Shown in pieces: positions 11,224 through 22,993 of a stretch of 64,000 nucleotides of DNA. Source of the DNA: Puccinellia tenuiflora (Eukaryota > Streptophyta > Magnoliopsida > Poales > Poaceae); NCBI GenBank assembly GCA_012064385.1, contig QRDG01000026.1, forward strand, positions 1 to 64,000. The letters are read 5' to 3'. The stretch's first letter is position 1. The number at the start of each line of letters is the position of its first letter. The notes beneath the pieces are model-generated. The model searched no databases, was not told where the DNA came from, and saw nothing but the letters and a program-made list of their open reading frames with translations. The translations under genes were made by a program, and so were the position numbers.

Positions 11224-11983
11224 GCAATAGCGTGGGGTAGATATTCTTGTGTGCACTTGTTTGCTTTATCTCTAAGTAATTTTTACTTTCAGTTGTAAGT
11301 TGTTTTCTATCATAGTATGGATAGGGAATGCGAATTATAAAAAAATTAGTTATACTTGCTAACTAAAACTTTTTCAAAAAGAGAAGTGATTGGAAAAAGG
11401 TGCAATGGTTAAGTGGGGGTCGACCTTGAACACTTGTGTTCATGCCTATGAAACCAAAGCAAATTTTTCCATGGAAGCTTCTCAGCTAGAAACATGTATA
11501 TATTGTGTATATACCACTGTAATATAAAAATAAAATGTATATATGTCCTTTAGTTTATTTATGATGCAAGTTTGTTGTTTTGTTGTCCAGAAACAGATTC
11601 TGTGTGCCTCGTTGTAGAAAATCTTTAAAATCGCCAGGGCGTGATCTTTTTCTGGAAATTTTTGACAGCAAATCTTATACTTGTATCTAACTTTCATTAG
11701 TTTTGACTTTTCTGATTTGAGCTACGTAGGTGCCTCTTAAAAATCGATCTTTTCTGACTGTTCAGTTTTGGCAGATTTCTGTCTTTATTTAATATTGTAC
11801 TTAAGTGTTCTTAGCTTCATGAGTTATAGATGAACAAAGGAATATTTGAAAATTTTCGTATATATAGTGGCTAATGTTGAATAAATATTATGAAACTTTT
11901 GCCAATGTTTGAACATGAGTGGATTTTATTTAACAAGTAAAATTTCCATGTGCTGACTCGAGCAATCCAGCAATAGGAAAAAA
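11224..11983 (+). mobile_element. Internal remnant of family-B element, non-coding
   Basis: About 760 bases of AT-rich sequence after the primer site, with no retroelement ORF. It ends in a 28-base string (11956-11983) identical to part of the hAT MITE. Beyond that point the sequence switches to the 3' internal part of a family-A element. The junction looks like a deletion or repair joint. Confidence 0.55.
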
Positions 11984-12892
11984 GTTCATGAGGAAGCAGT
12001 AGGAAGCTAGATATAACCTGTGACAAGCAATGTCATTTCCCCCCTTTCACCCAGTGTTGATGGTTCACGTCCTAACTTGAATTTGACCCGAGAGCGGCTT
12101 AAGCAAAATATAAATATAACTCACCATTCTCCTCCACACAATAAAAACTTGAGAAATCAGTCAAAACATTGGTTAGTGGTGAAACAAAGAAGAAAGAGGA
12201 GTGACCTCATTCCTCTAAAACCAACCGCTCTCAAAAGTCTAAAAGCCTTGCTTGAAATGGGGGACTAGCTAGTTTCTTTATGGTGAAGTCATTGACGAAA
12301 GCATGCATATCTCAAAACTGTTTTACTTCTGTTAAAAAAATCAAAAAAATAAAATAAAAAGCTCTAGCACATGACTAATCCATGCTTCCCTCTGCGAAGG
12401 GCCTTTCTTTTACTTTTATGTTAACTCAGTCTTCCTCTTTCTTCTTAACTCCTCAAGCAATCACTTGGTGTCAACTTTGGTTCATGTTTTACTTCATGTT
12501 ATCTTTGTGTCTAACTGTGAAAACTTTGTATTGACTTTATCTTGAGATAAACAAGTTGCAAGTTGAAGCTTTTTGCTGAAAACTTAAATCTTCCTTTGTG
12601 TTGCCAAACTCCTTTGTTGAACTAATATTGCTTTGTGAAATATCAATCATTGTCAAGTGTTATAATTTTAAATCTCTAAGGTACTCTTTTCTAGTAAATT
12701 CTTGCTTAGATGTTACACCTGTTTGATCATTGTTTTTTTCATTCAATGAACCTTTGTTTTGGATCAATGCATTCAGTTCATATGCTTAACATGATTACAT
12801 GATCAAGATTGTGTTGGTAGCATGTCACTTCAAAAATTATTTTGTTATCACTTACCTACTCGAGGACGAGCAGGAGTTAAGCTTGGGGATGC
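11984..12892 (+). mobile_element. 3' internal region of family-A element with hairpin and polypurine tract
   Basis: Homologous, in inverted orientation, to 2170-3090. It ends with an imperfect 8-bp hairpin (12855-12874; CCTACTCG / CGAGCAGG, one mismatch, loop AGGA) and the polypurine tract TTAAGCTTGGGGATGC (about 12877-12892), directly abutting the LTR at 12893. No coding domain is seen. Confidence 0.7.
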
Positions 12893-14418
12893 TGATACGT
12901 CTCCGATGTATCTATAATTTTTTATGTTCCATGCTTGATTATATATTAGTGCCACATGTTTTTATAATGTTTTTATATCATTTTGGCATGATTTATGGAA
13001 ATAACCTATTAACTAGATGCCCAGTGCCAGTTCATGTTTTCTGCTATCTTTTTGTTTCAGAAAAGTTGTTCTGGGAAGTTTCTCGGAACATGCTGTAAAT
13101 TTACGGGATTTATTTCCAAGCTGAAACAAAGACGGAGCCAGAAGGATGCCCGGAGGGGGAGGCCACAGCCTCCAGATGCCCTCCAGGCGCGGCCCCACCC
13201 TAGGCCACGCCTGGGCCCCACCTGGGCAGCTCCTTCGCCTCCTCGAGTCGCCTCTTCGCCTATAAATTAGTCTTCGTCCCGAAAACCCTAAGTACCCGAT
13301 CATATTTCCCAGAAGACGTCCGAGGCCTCCGCCATCACCAACCCTAGTTCAGGAGGGTTCTATAGCTCTTCCCGGCACCCTGCCGGAGAGGGGAATCGAC
13401 ACCAGAGAGATCTACATCACCATGCCTACCATCGGAGTGATGCATGAGTAGTCCACCACGGGACTGCGGGTCCATAGCAGTAGTCCACCATGGGACTGCG
13501 GGTCCATTGCTTAGATCTTGTGAGCTGCCTATCATGATCAATATCATATTATCTGTAACTGCTACATGATTATGTTTGCATGGATCCGATGAATTGTGGA
13601 AGTCATTACTTTTGTTCATCTATGTGTTGTGTTTTATCTATGATCTTGCATGCTCCCCGATGCTAGTGGATGCTTTGGCCAAGTAATTGTTAGTGTTGTA
13701 TGAGGGAGTATTTATGCTAGATAGTGCGTTCATGCCTCTCTTTGTCTGAGCTCGGGTTGACAGAAACGGTTAAGACTAGAGATGTGTTGTTGCCACTAGG
13801 GAGAAAACATCAGTGTGATTTCCTTGTGTTATTTACATTGCTTACATTACGCACTTTGCTTATTGCAATGATTTGTTTCTTGCAACTTAATACTTTTGGG
13901 TGGATGCTGGATAGCGATCCCGGAGTGGATTATTAGTCATAGATGCAGTTGGATAACGGTCTATGTATTTTGACGTAATGCCCATATTAGATGAAACGGT
14001 GAACTATATTGTTTTATGATAGCATTGTTGTGCACCACAATTATGTCAATTGTCATGCTGTAATTTGTTTACCCATCATGTATATGTTTTGAAGAGACAC
14101 CGCTAGTGATCTATGGACCCCGGTCCTATTTTCGTACATTGTTCACAACCGTTTTAATAGCTTTTCATCATCATTTGCTCGCTGGTCATATTTCACTCTC
14201 ATCATATTTTACATCCACACATTTAATTCTTTGTGTTTAGCAAGCCGGAGAGATCGACAACCTCTCTGTTTCGTTGGGGCAAAGTAGTTTGTTTGTGATT
14301 GTGTGCGGGTCCACGTCAATTATCGTAAATGGCGTCGTTGACACCTTGCTAAGCCTTCTCCAAGTCCTACTAGATCTGACAACCTTGTTTTTGTAATCAA
14401 GGGAAACTGGTGCTTTAC
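12893..14418 (+). mobile_element. Family-A LTR, left part
   Basis: Starts TGATACGTCTCCGATGTATC and runs to the Copia insertion point. It continues at 22866-22919. TATAAATTAG at 13261-13270 is the TATA box. It is preceded by a polypurine tract and, after the Copia insert, followed by a primer site, so it sits between two internal regions. Confidence 0.8.
14414..14418 (+). repeat. Copia target-site duplication, left
   Basis: TTTAC immediately before the 5' LTR, repeated at 22861-22865 after the 3' LTR. A 5-bp duplication is typical of LTR elements. Confidence 0.85.
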
Positions 14419-16277
14419 TACTGGGAATATGCCCTAGAGGCAATAATAAAATGGTTTATTAGCATATTCATGTTAATGATAATAGTTTATTATCCATGCT
14501 ATAATTGTATTAACCGGAAACATAATACATGTGTGGAATATAAACAACCAGGTGTCCCTAGCAAGCCTCTATCGGACTAGTTCGCTAGTCAAGAGATCGT
14601 TAGAGTTTCCTAACCATGGACTTGTTATAGTCACTTGATAACGGAGTCATATCATTAGGAGTAATGGTGTGATGGACAAGACCCGATAATAAAGAGTTGC
14701 AATTGATTGTGTCATACAGTTTCATTGCCAACACTTTTAGTATGCCAAGTATAGTTTCCTTAGACCATGAGATTATGTCACTCTCGTTTACCGGAGGAAT
14801 GCTTTGTGGACATCAAACGTCACTTCGTAACTGGGTGATTATAAAGGTGGCTTTCAGGTATCTCCGATGGTAAGTTGTTGGGTGACATGAATCAAGATTG
14901 GGATTTGTCCTTCCTTGTGACGGAAAAGATATCTCTGGGCCCTCTCGGTAATATAGCATCATAAAGGTTGCAACCATGTGATTAAGTGTTAATAACGGAG
15001 ATCCTATATTATGGATGAGTAAAGAGAATTTGCCAGGTAACGAGATGGAACTAGATATGGAGATATCAACGATCAAATCTCGGGCAAATTAAATATCGGT
15101 TAGACAAAGGGAATCGTATACGAGATTAAGAATCTCCGGCATCATGGTTCAATCGATAAGGAACTTCGTTGAATATGTAGGAGTCAATATGGGCATCCCG
15201 GTCCCGCTGTTGATTATTGATTTGATCATGTCTACATGTTCTCGAACCCGTAGGGTCACACACTTAACGCTCCGATGTAGCTAGGGTTAGCGATGAGATA
15301 ATTGATGGTATGTATGAATGGTGATTCGGAGTCTCGAATAGGATCCCGGACGTCACGAGGAGTTCCAGAAGAGTCCAGAGAATAAGATTTATATATGGAA
15401 AGTGGTTTCCAGAGGTATCGGAAAAGTTCCGGGAATTTTCCGGCAGAGTACCGGAATATTCTAGAAGGTTCTAGAGGATTCTATAAGTGGGGCCCATAGG
15501 AGTATGGGACCCACATGGACCAAAGGGGGTGCAACATCCACTTGGGCTGCGCACCACCCAAAGGCCCACATGGGCCTAGCCGGCCAAGCCAATGGGGCCC
15601 AAGGGGGGGGGGCGCCCCAACTTGACGGGCAAGAAAGCCCTAGGTCGGCCGGCCTAGGGTTTCCCCCTGGCTGCCGCCTATATAAGGGGGGACAAGGAGG
15701 GGGTGCGGCACACTAAGGAGGCCACCCCAAGCTGCCCTAGACGCACCCCCTCTCCCCCTAAACCCTAACCCTAGCCGCACCCCTCTCCCCGGAGGGCTGC
15801 CGCCACCTCCACTTCCACCATATCCGCACCACCCCTATGCCATAGGGCTGCTGCTGCGCCTCCTCCTCTCCCTCTCCTCTTGCTTGGCTTGGCGAAGCCA
15901 TGCTCGTGGAGATCTACACCATCAACGCCACCACAACCGTCGTGGTGCCGAGATCTATCTAGCCACGTCCTCCTCGCTTGCGGGATCAAGGAGTGGACGT
16001 CTACATCAAGCCATATGTGTGGATACCACGGAGGTGCTGCTCTTGCGGCACTTCATCGGATTGGATCTTCGAGGAAATACATCTCCTCGTGACTAGATGA
16101 GTCTAGTTGCGGGGATCGACTAGCCAACCCCTGCACCGACAAAACGCGTTTGTTCGATCTTCAAGGGTAAGAGATTGGATCTCTCCTTCGCTACCTTCGT
16201 CTAATAGATCTAGATCGTGGGGTTTCTTCCGCTTGTTTCGTAGGAAAATTTTTGTTTTCTATGCAACGACCCCTTCA
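14419..16277 (+). mobile_element. 5' LTR of an Angela/WIS-like Copia element
   Basis: Length 1859 bp. Begins TACTGGGAATATGCCC (the terminal TG is mutated to TA) and ends CCCTTCA. It matches the 3' LTR at 21005-22860 with scattered substitutions; sampling the first 280 bases by eye gives about 4 percent difference. TATATAAG at 15679-15686 is the likely TATA box. The start resembles Angela/WIS/BARE LTRs, but the exact family is not established. Confidence 0.85.
15679..15686 (+). promoter_or_regulatory. TATA box of the Copia 5' LTR
   Basis: TATATAAG, intact here. The equivalent site of the 3' LTR (22262-22269) reads TATATGAG. Confidence 0.55.
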
Positions 16278-16278
16278 G

Positions 16279-16290
16279 TGGTATCAGAGC
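16279..16290 (+). promoter_or_regulatory. Copia primer binding site
   Basis: TGGTATCAGAGC one base after the LTR end, complementary to the 3' end of plant initiator tRNA-Met. This is the standard primer site of many Copia elements. Confidence 0.85.
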
Positions 16291-17716
16291 CTAGATCTAT
16301 TCGTAGATGTTGGTGCGATTAGAATACAAGTGTTGTGGGCGTTGATATTTTATGTTGCTACCTTCTAGCGTGCACTTTGCATCTTTGCGGTATTGTGAGA
16401 TTGAAGCGGCCCGGACCAACCTTACTCGTCCACGCACGAGAGACCGGTTCCACGACAGACATGCAACTTGTATTGCATAAGTGGCTGGCGGGTGTCTGTT
16501 TCTCTTGCTCTAGTGAAGATGCAATTTTCAATGGAAGGCCTTTCAAAAGGATGAGTAAATAAGCAACTACTATATCACCGTTGTGGTTTTGCATAGATTA
16601 GAACGGTTCTATCTCGTTGACCCAAGCCACGTAAAAATTGCATAAACAAAGTAGAGGACGTCTAACTTGTTTTTGCAGGGGGTCATGTGATGTGGTATGG
16701 CCAATGTGTGATGTGGTATGGCCAATGTATGCAATGATCATGTTTGTAATCTTTCACGACTTGCATGTCGATGAGTACGGCAACCGGCAGGAGCCATATG
16801 GTTGTCTATTATTTTATGTGACCTGCGTGTCATTGAATCACCATGTAATTGCTTTACTTTATTGCTAAGAGTAGCATTAGTTGTAGTTGCAATAGTTGGT
16901 GGACAACCATGGTGATGGCGCCACAATGATGGAGATCATGCCGGTGCTTTGGAGATGGAGATCAAAGGCACAAGAAGAAGAGGCCATATCATATCACAAT
17001 TTTGAATTGCATGTGATGTTAATCCTTTTATGCACCTTATTGTTATGCTTAGATGTGATCGCGACGGTAGCATGATAAGGTGATCTCTCACGTTAATATC
17101 AATATGTGTTCTCCCCTAGTATGCACCGTTGCCAAAGATCTTCGTTTCGAAGCACCACATGATGATCGGGTGTGATAGATTCTACGTTCACATACAACGG
17201 GTGTAAGCCAGTTTACATATGCGGAAATACTACGGTTTTCTTGACGAGCCTAGCATGTACAGACATGGCCTCGGAACACAAGAACCGAAAGGTTAAACAC
17301 GAGTCATATGGATGATATGATCAACATGGTGATGTTCACCTTTGAAGCTACATCATCTCACGTGATGATCGGTTGTGGTGTAGTGGATTTGGATCGTGTG
17401 TCACTAAACAACCAGAGAGATGTTCAGTTTAGTGGGAGTTCATGTAGTAATTTTGATTAAGATGAACTAAAATTATCATAAACAAAAGTCCAAAGATGTC
17501 TTTTGCAAAAATCCTTGTAGATCATGATCGACTACGCTAGTCTGTTCGTTACTAAAAAACTGCGTCTCGATGGGTCATTTTTTGAGTTGGTACCTGCATC
17601 TGAGTGAAGTCCTAAACACCCATGCTCAGCTCTACGTGTTAGATGAACCATTAGAAGAATGCCCAAATATTTCTGCAAGTTATGAAGAGTACATGGAGTG
17701 GTTTTGAACCACCTAC

Positions 17717-18150
17717 TTGAAAGTCAAGTGGATGATGTGCACCTTCATGAATTCTGACCTAAGTAGACAATTCAAAAACTTGATTGCAATGGAGATTGTT
17801 GATGAGCTGAAAAATAGTTTTTCAGCACAAGTTAGAATTGTAAGGTTCGAATGTCTGAACGGTTTTCTTTCACTCAAGATGGAAGAGAACACTTGCTTGG
17901 AACAACACTTGAGGATAATGCATGAGATACATCATCGTCTAGTGCTTGTTTGGAACCACGAGATGAATGACGGTTTCACGATAGATGGGGTGATACGCTA
18001 GCTTCTCCCCAGCTTCAAGAATTATGTCGGAGACTATGTCATGGGAAGGGATTTGATCACTTTCTATGAGTTTGTGTCTCGGCTGCGTCATGTCAAGGTC
18101 GTGCCCATAGCAAGAGAAGTTGACAATGCAGAAAGTATATAGTGATATAC
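17717..18150 (+). pseudogene. Copia Gag remnant
   Basis: The 94-residue frame (17717-18001) reads like the middle of a Copia Gag (UBN2-type). It has NSDLSRQFKNLIAMEIVDEL, then CLEQHLRIMHEIHHRL, corresponding to the usual 'M..HL..M......L' helix region. After an in-frame TAG at 17999-18001, a related sequence continues (FYEFVSRLRHVKVVP) and a Cys-containing stretch near 18165 could be a decayed zinc knuckle. There is no start codon in good context and no downstream pol. It is a relic. Confidence 0.6.
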
Positions 18151-19829
18151 AAGTTATAAGTGTTTAAGTCCAAATTGCAATTGTGGCGGTTTCGATAAGT
18201 ATTTGGTACTCATTCTGTTTTATGAAAACAGAACCTGCTGCTTGAGATTTGCATAAAGGATATGGGAAGACGTTGCGGAATGGTGGCAATCAAGGTGTTG
18301 ATGCTAGCAACGATCTGTCTCTACATTTGTCGTTTTGATTAGAGAATTTGAATAAGTTTTGTAATCGAATTAAGTGTGATTTTAATTAGTGTGTCTTGCT
18401 TACGTGAGACGGTTATTCATGTTAAAGACAATGGTTGTTCTATTTTCATGAGTGATCCTTTTTGGAAATCACAAGTTTTCGATTATAAGTGTATTATTCT
18501 TATTATAATCTAGACGATAAATTGGTTGAACATTTATAAATGAGAGACATACTAAAATATCCAAAACTTAATAATGACAATTGTTTTAGTCATGCTAAAG
18601 ATTGAATAAACATTTTGATGTTTTATCAATGCACCTTATTGAAGGAGTATGACTAAAATGCCACCCTTTGGAAGAGTGATAGGAGTTGCCGGAAATAAAC
18701 ACAAGTGTTGGTTGTATTTTCAGCGAATGTTAAATGTCATTATTTTGTGCGCTCCATCATAAATGATATGAGTGAATAGATGTATTTGTTCAAGTTATGA
18801 TATTTGATGAGATCAAATAAAATTCTGGAGTTTAGGATATTAAGTTAACAAGAAAATTGAGTCTTTATGATTTGATCAAAAGAGACGAAATATTTGAGTT
18901 ATATGTTAGTATGTGGACTTGTGACAAGTGTTAGCACAAATTACAATGTTTAGAATATTTCAAAGACGTTTGATATATCCTAAGATATCGTAATCACGCA
19001 CTATTCGATATTGTGTGGTCTCAAAGAAGGGTTTTTACTTCGGGGTTTAATAATAGCATTTAGATTTATTCGATAAACACTCTGTTTAGAAATAAGGGTC
19101 TATATGTGATTCGCATAAATTTTTCATATGAGTTATGAGAAAAGGTGGTTTCATTAATTATGAGATAATTAGAGACTATTGTGAATAATGTTGTACTATA
19201 TTCATAAGTATGACTATGAATAAGATTCCACAATATGAGACTAAAAGGAGCAAATGAATTTGTTGGTTGTGCTAAGTATTTTAGTGATTTTATCGTGAAA
19301 AAGTTTCATGGATAAAAGAATTGATGGAATAAATGGAAAAGCTAAAACCTTGCTTGTTCATGTATCAAGTGGCACATATGTAAAGTGCTCTATTGGTTAA
19401 AACTTGACACATGAAGGAATTAATGATGGTGATCATTGAATTTCAGTTTAGCTTGTCTAAAGAGAAGTAGGATTCAAGAATATGGTATTTTGTCAGGTTA
19501 CAAAATAATATTCATGATTTACTTGTTATGTTTAAGAAACAAGACCTACCTACGAAACTACAAAGAGATAGAAGCCTTAAATACGAAAGTGACTAAGAGT
19601 CATTCGATGTTAAGTTTAAATCACAAAGTAATTGTTGCTTGATTTTGTGAAAATGATGTTTCACATATTTATTCCTCAAAAGGAGTTTTGTAGAGAATAA
19701 ATAAAACTTAAAGCTAGTAAAGTACTAGTGTTTGTATATGAGTTCTCGATTTAAAAGTTAATTAAGAATTTTGGATGTGTCCAAAATATCGAGAAAGTGC
19801 ATAAAGAAATGAGTGGGATCTAATTAAGA

Positions 19830-20010
19830 TATGTGGTGACATATGTTAAGTTAGAGCAGAAACTATTTTCCATGATCAAAATATGTGGTGACATATGTTT
19901 GAGTGGGAGCTAGTTAATCATGGTCAAATATAAGGATAACATATTTCTGAGTGGGAGCCAAAGTGGTTTCACAATTTAATATGTGTATGGTGTATATTTG
20001 AGTGGGAGTT
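19830..20010 (+). repeat. Degenerate tandem units with polypurine-like GAGTGGGAG
   Basis: GAGTGGGAG occurs at 19901, 19949 and 20000 (spacing 48 and 51). Each is preceded by an ATATGTGG/ACATATTT-like stretch, and a partial earlier unit lies near 19835. The true polypurine tract AGTGGGAGAC is at 20995. Confidence 0.6.
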
Positions 20011-20994
20011 TACAACATCTTGTTTGTGTGAAATGGAGATTTCATAAATGTTGTAAATAAGTCAGGAACCAATGTATAACTTGTGAAGTTAGTTTGAACG
20101 TCAAATATCCATGGAGATGGATGTATCTATGGAGGATAGATATGTTTGATAAAGCATTATGTCAGGATGTTTAACCTAAGTAAGATTTTGAAGGAGTTCA
20201 AAATAAAACAAGAGAAGAAAGGTTCATCTGCTTGTGAGAAATAGGTGAAACATTGAGTTGATAACTCAGTACAAAAATGATGGTTGGAGGATATGTTAGT
20301 GTTCGCTATGAATTGTTCATAGGACTAAAACATATAAGAACCATGTGTTTGTATTTGACGATATGTGACCCAAGTTCTTGGTTAGAAGAACATGTTAAAT
20401 GAGGAGTCATTTTTCATGGAGTTGAGATAATAGAATCTAGAGATTGGTAGACTTGGTTGAAGTCATAAAACCAAACTAGATTGGATATCTCTTAAAGTTA
20501 GAAGCGAATCAAAAGCGTGATCAAAAAATATCGAAGTGACATGATTGCACTGTCGAATTGTTGAGTCTACAACATATAGGAGTATATGGTTAATTCAAAG
20601 GATTAAAAGATATAATATGTCGGTTTGAGAAATTTTGTTTCAAGACTGAGTGAGTTCCAGGCGCACATGCTATGTGAAAGTTCCTTTTGACTGATCATAC
20701 GTCATGTAGGCATAATGGGAAACGAAAAATCTCACTCTTTAACCAAATATATTATATTCATCATGTGATGATGAGAATTATCATGTGATGATAATAGGTT
20801 TATCATGAGATGATAAAGTAATGTCAAATTAGGTGACGTTAACGTTTTGCAAAGAACATAAAGAACTGTATAGTACAGAACACGGACAGAACCTCTTCCA
20901 CGAGCAAACATGATCAGCACTGAGACTCCATGAGTGTTAGACACCATGAGTGTTGGATCGAGAAAATGTAAACTAGATTATTGACTCTAGTGCA

Positions 20995-21004
20995 AGTGGG
21001 AGAC
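20995..21004 (+). promoter_or_regulatory. Copia polypurine tract
   Basis: AGTGGGAGAC directly adjoins the 3' LTR start TGTTGGG. This is the expected position of the plus-strand primer. Confidence 0.75.
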
Positions 21005-22860
21005 TGTTGGGAATACGCCCTAGAGGCAATAATAAAATGGTTTATTAGCATATTCATGTTTATGATAATAGTTTATTATCCATGCTATAATTGTATTAAC
21101 CGGAAACATAATACATGTGTGGAATATAAACAACCAGGTGTCCCTAGCAAGCCTCTACCGGGCTAGTTCATTAGTCAAGAGATGGTTAGAGTTTCCTAAC
21201 CATGGACTTGTTATAGTCACTTGATAACGGAGTCATATAATTAGGAGTAATGGTATGATGGACAAGACCCAATAATAAAGAGTTGCAATTGATCGTGTCA
21301 TATAGTTTCATTGCCAACACTTTTAGTATGCCAAGTATAGTTTCCTTAGACCATGAGATTATGTCACTCCCGTTTACCGGAGGAATGCTTTGTGGACATC
21401 AAACGTCACTTCATAACTGGGTGATTACAAAGGTGGCTTTCAGGTATCTCCGATGGTATTTGTTGGGTGACATGAATCAAGATTGGGATTTGTCCTTCCT
21501 TGTGACGAAAAAGATATCTCTGGGCCCTCTCGGTAATATAGCATCAGAAAGGTTGCAACCATGTGATTAAGTGTTAATCACGGAGATCCTATATTATGGA
21601 CGAGCAAAGTGAATTTGCCAGGTAACGAGATGGAACTAGATATGGAGATATCGACGATCAAATCTCGGGCAAATTAAATATCGGTGAGACAAAGGGAATC
21701 ATATATGAGATTAAGAATCTCCGGCATCGTGGTTCAATCAATAAGGAACTTTGTTGAATATGTAGGAGTCAATATGGGCATCCCGGTCCCGCTGTTGATT
21801 GTTGATTTGATCATGTCTACATGTTCTCGAACCCGTAGGGTCACACACTTAACGCTCCGATGTAGCTAGGGTTAGCGAAGAGATAATTGATGGTATGTAC
21901 GAATGGTGATTCGGAGTCTCGGATAGGATCCCGGATGTCACGAGGAGTTCCGGAAGAGTCCGGAGAATAAGATTCATATATGGAAAGTGGTTTCCGGAGG
22001 TATCGGAAAAGTTCCGGGAATTTTCCGGCAGAGTACCGGAATATTCTAGAAGGTTCTAGAGGAGTCTAGAAGTGGGGCCCATAGGAGTATGGGGCCCACA
22101 TGGACCAAAGTGGGTGCAGCAACCACTTGGGCTGCGCACCACCCAAAGGCCCACATGGGCCTAGCCGGCCAAGCCAATGGGGCCCAAAGGGGGGGCGCCC
22201 CAACTTGAGGGGCAAGAAAGCCCTAGGCCGGCCGGCTTAGGGTTTCCCCCTGGCTGTCGCCTATATGAGAGGGGACAAGGAGGGGGTGCGGAACACCAAG
22301 GAGGACACCCCAAGCTGCCCTAGCCGCACCCCCCCTCTCCACCTAAACCCTAACCCTAGCCGCACCCCTCTCCCCGGAGGGCTGCCGCCACCTCCACCTC
22401 CACCATAGCCGCACCACCCCTATGCCATAGGGCTGCTGCGCCTCCTCCTCTCCCTCTCCTCTTGCTTGGCTTGGCGAAGCCATGCTCGTGGAGATCTACA
22501 CCATCAATGCCACCACAACCGTCGTGGTGCCGAGATCCATCTAGCCACGTCCTCCTCGCTTGCGGGATCAAGGAGTGGACGTCTACATCGAGCCGTATGT
22601 GTGGATACCGCGGAGGTGCTGCTCGTTGCGGCGCTTCATCGGATTGGATCTTCGAGGAAATACATCTCCTCGCGACTAGATGAGTCTAGTTGCGGGGATT
22701 GACTAGCCAACCCCTACACCAACAAAACGCGTTTGTTCGATCTTCAAGGGTAAGAGATTGGATCTCGCCTTCGCTACCTTCATCTAATAGATCTAGATCG
22801 TGGGGTTTCTTCCGCTTGTTTTGTAGGAAAAATTTTGTTTTCTATGCAACGACTCCTTCA
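21005..22860 (+). mobile_element. 3' LTR of the Copia element
   Basis: Length 1856 bp, TGTTGGGAATACGCCC to CTCCTTCA, with intact TG..CA ends. The TATA position is altered (TATATGAG). It is followed by the target duplication TTTAC. Confidence 0.85.
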
Positions 22861-22865
22861 TTTAC
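22861..22865 (+). repeat. Copia target-site duplication, right
   Basis: TTTAC, identical to 14414-14418. The host sequence on either side reads continuously as the family-A LTR. Confidence 0.85.
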
Positions 22866-22993
22866 TGCATCATACCTTACTCTTGGGGGTTCCCTAGCGA
22901 ACGTGTGATCACGTCATAAGCAAGCTTTTTCTGGCGCCGTTGCCGGGGATTTGAAGAAGGCTTCTCGAACTGCCAAGTCTTCCGTCAACACGC
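22866..22993 (+). mobile_element. Family-A LTR end, primer site and start of internal region
   Basis: The LTR resumes after the Copia insertion and ends near 22919. The perfect primer site TGGCGCCGTTGCCGGGGA lies at 22932-22949, followed by GATTTGAAGAAGGCTTCT as at 8260. The internal sequence is cut at 22993 by a reversed LTR. Confidence 0.75.

Larger units (their letters stand above)
16278..21004 (+). mobile_element. Decayed internal region of Copia element
   Basis: 4727 bp between the primer site and the polypurine tract AGTGGGAGAC (20995-21004). The longest plausible coding remnant is a 94-residue Gag-like segment at 17717-18001. Reverse transcriptase and integrase could not be recognised in any frame. 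The region 19830-20010 contains degenerate tandem units carrying GAGTGGGAG, resembling the polypurine tract. The element is non-autonomous. Confidence 0.75.
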
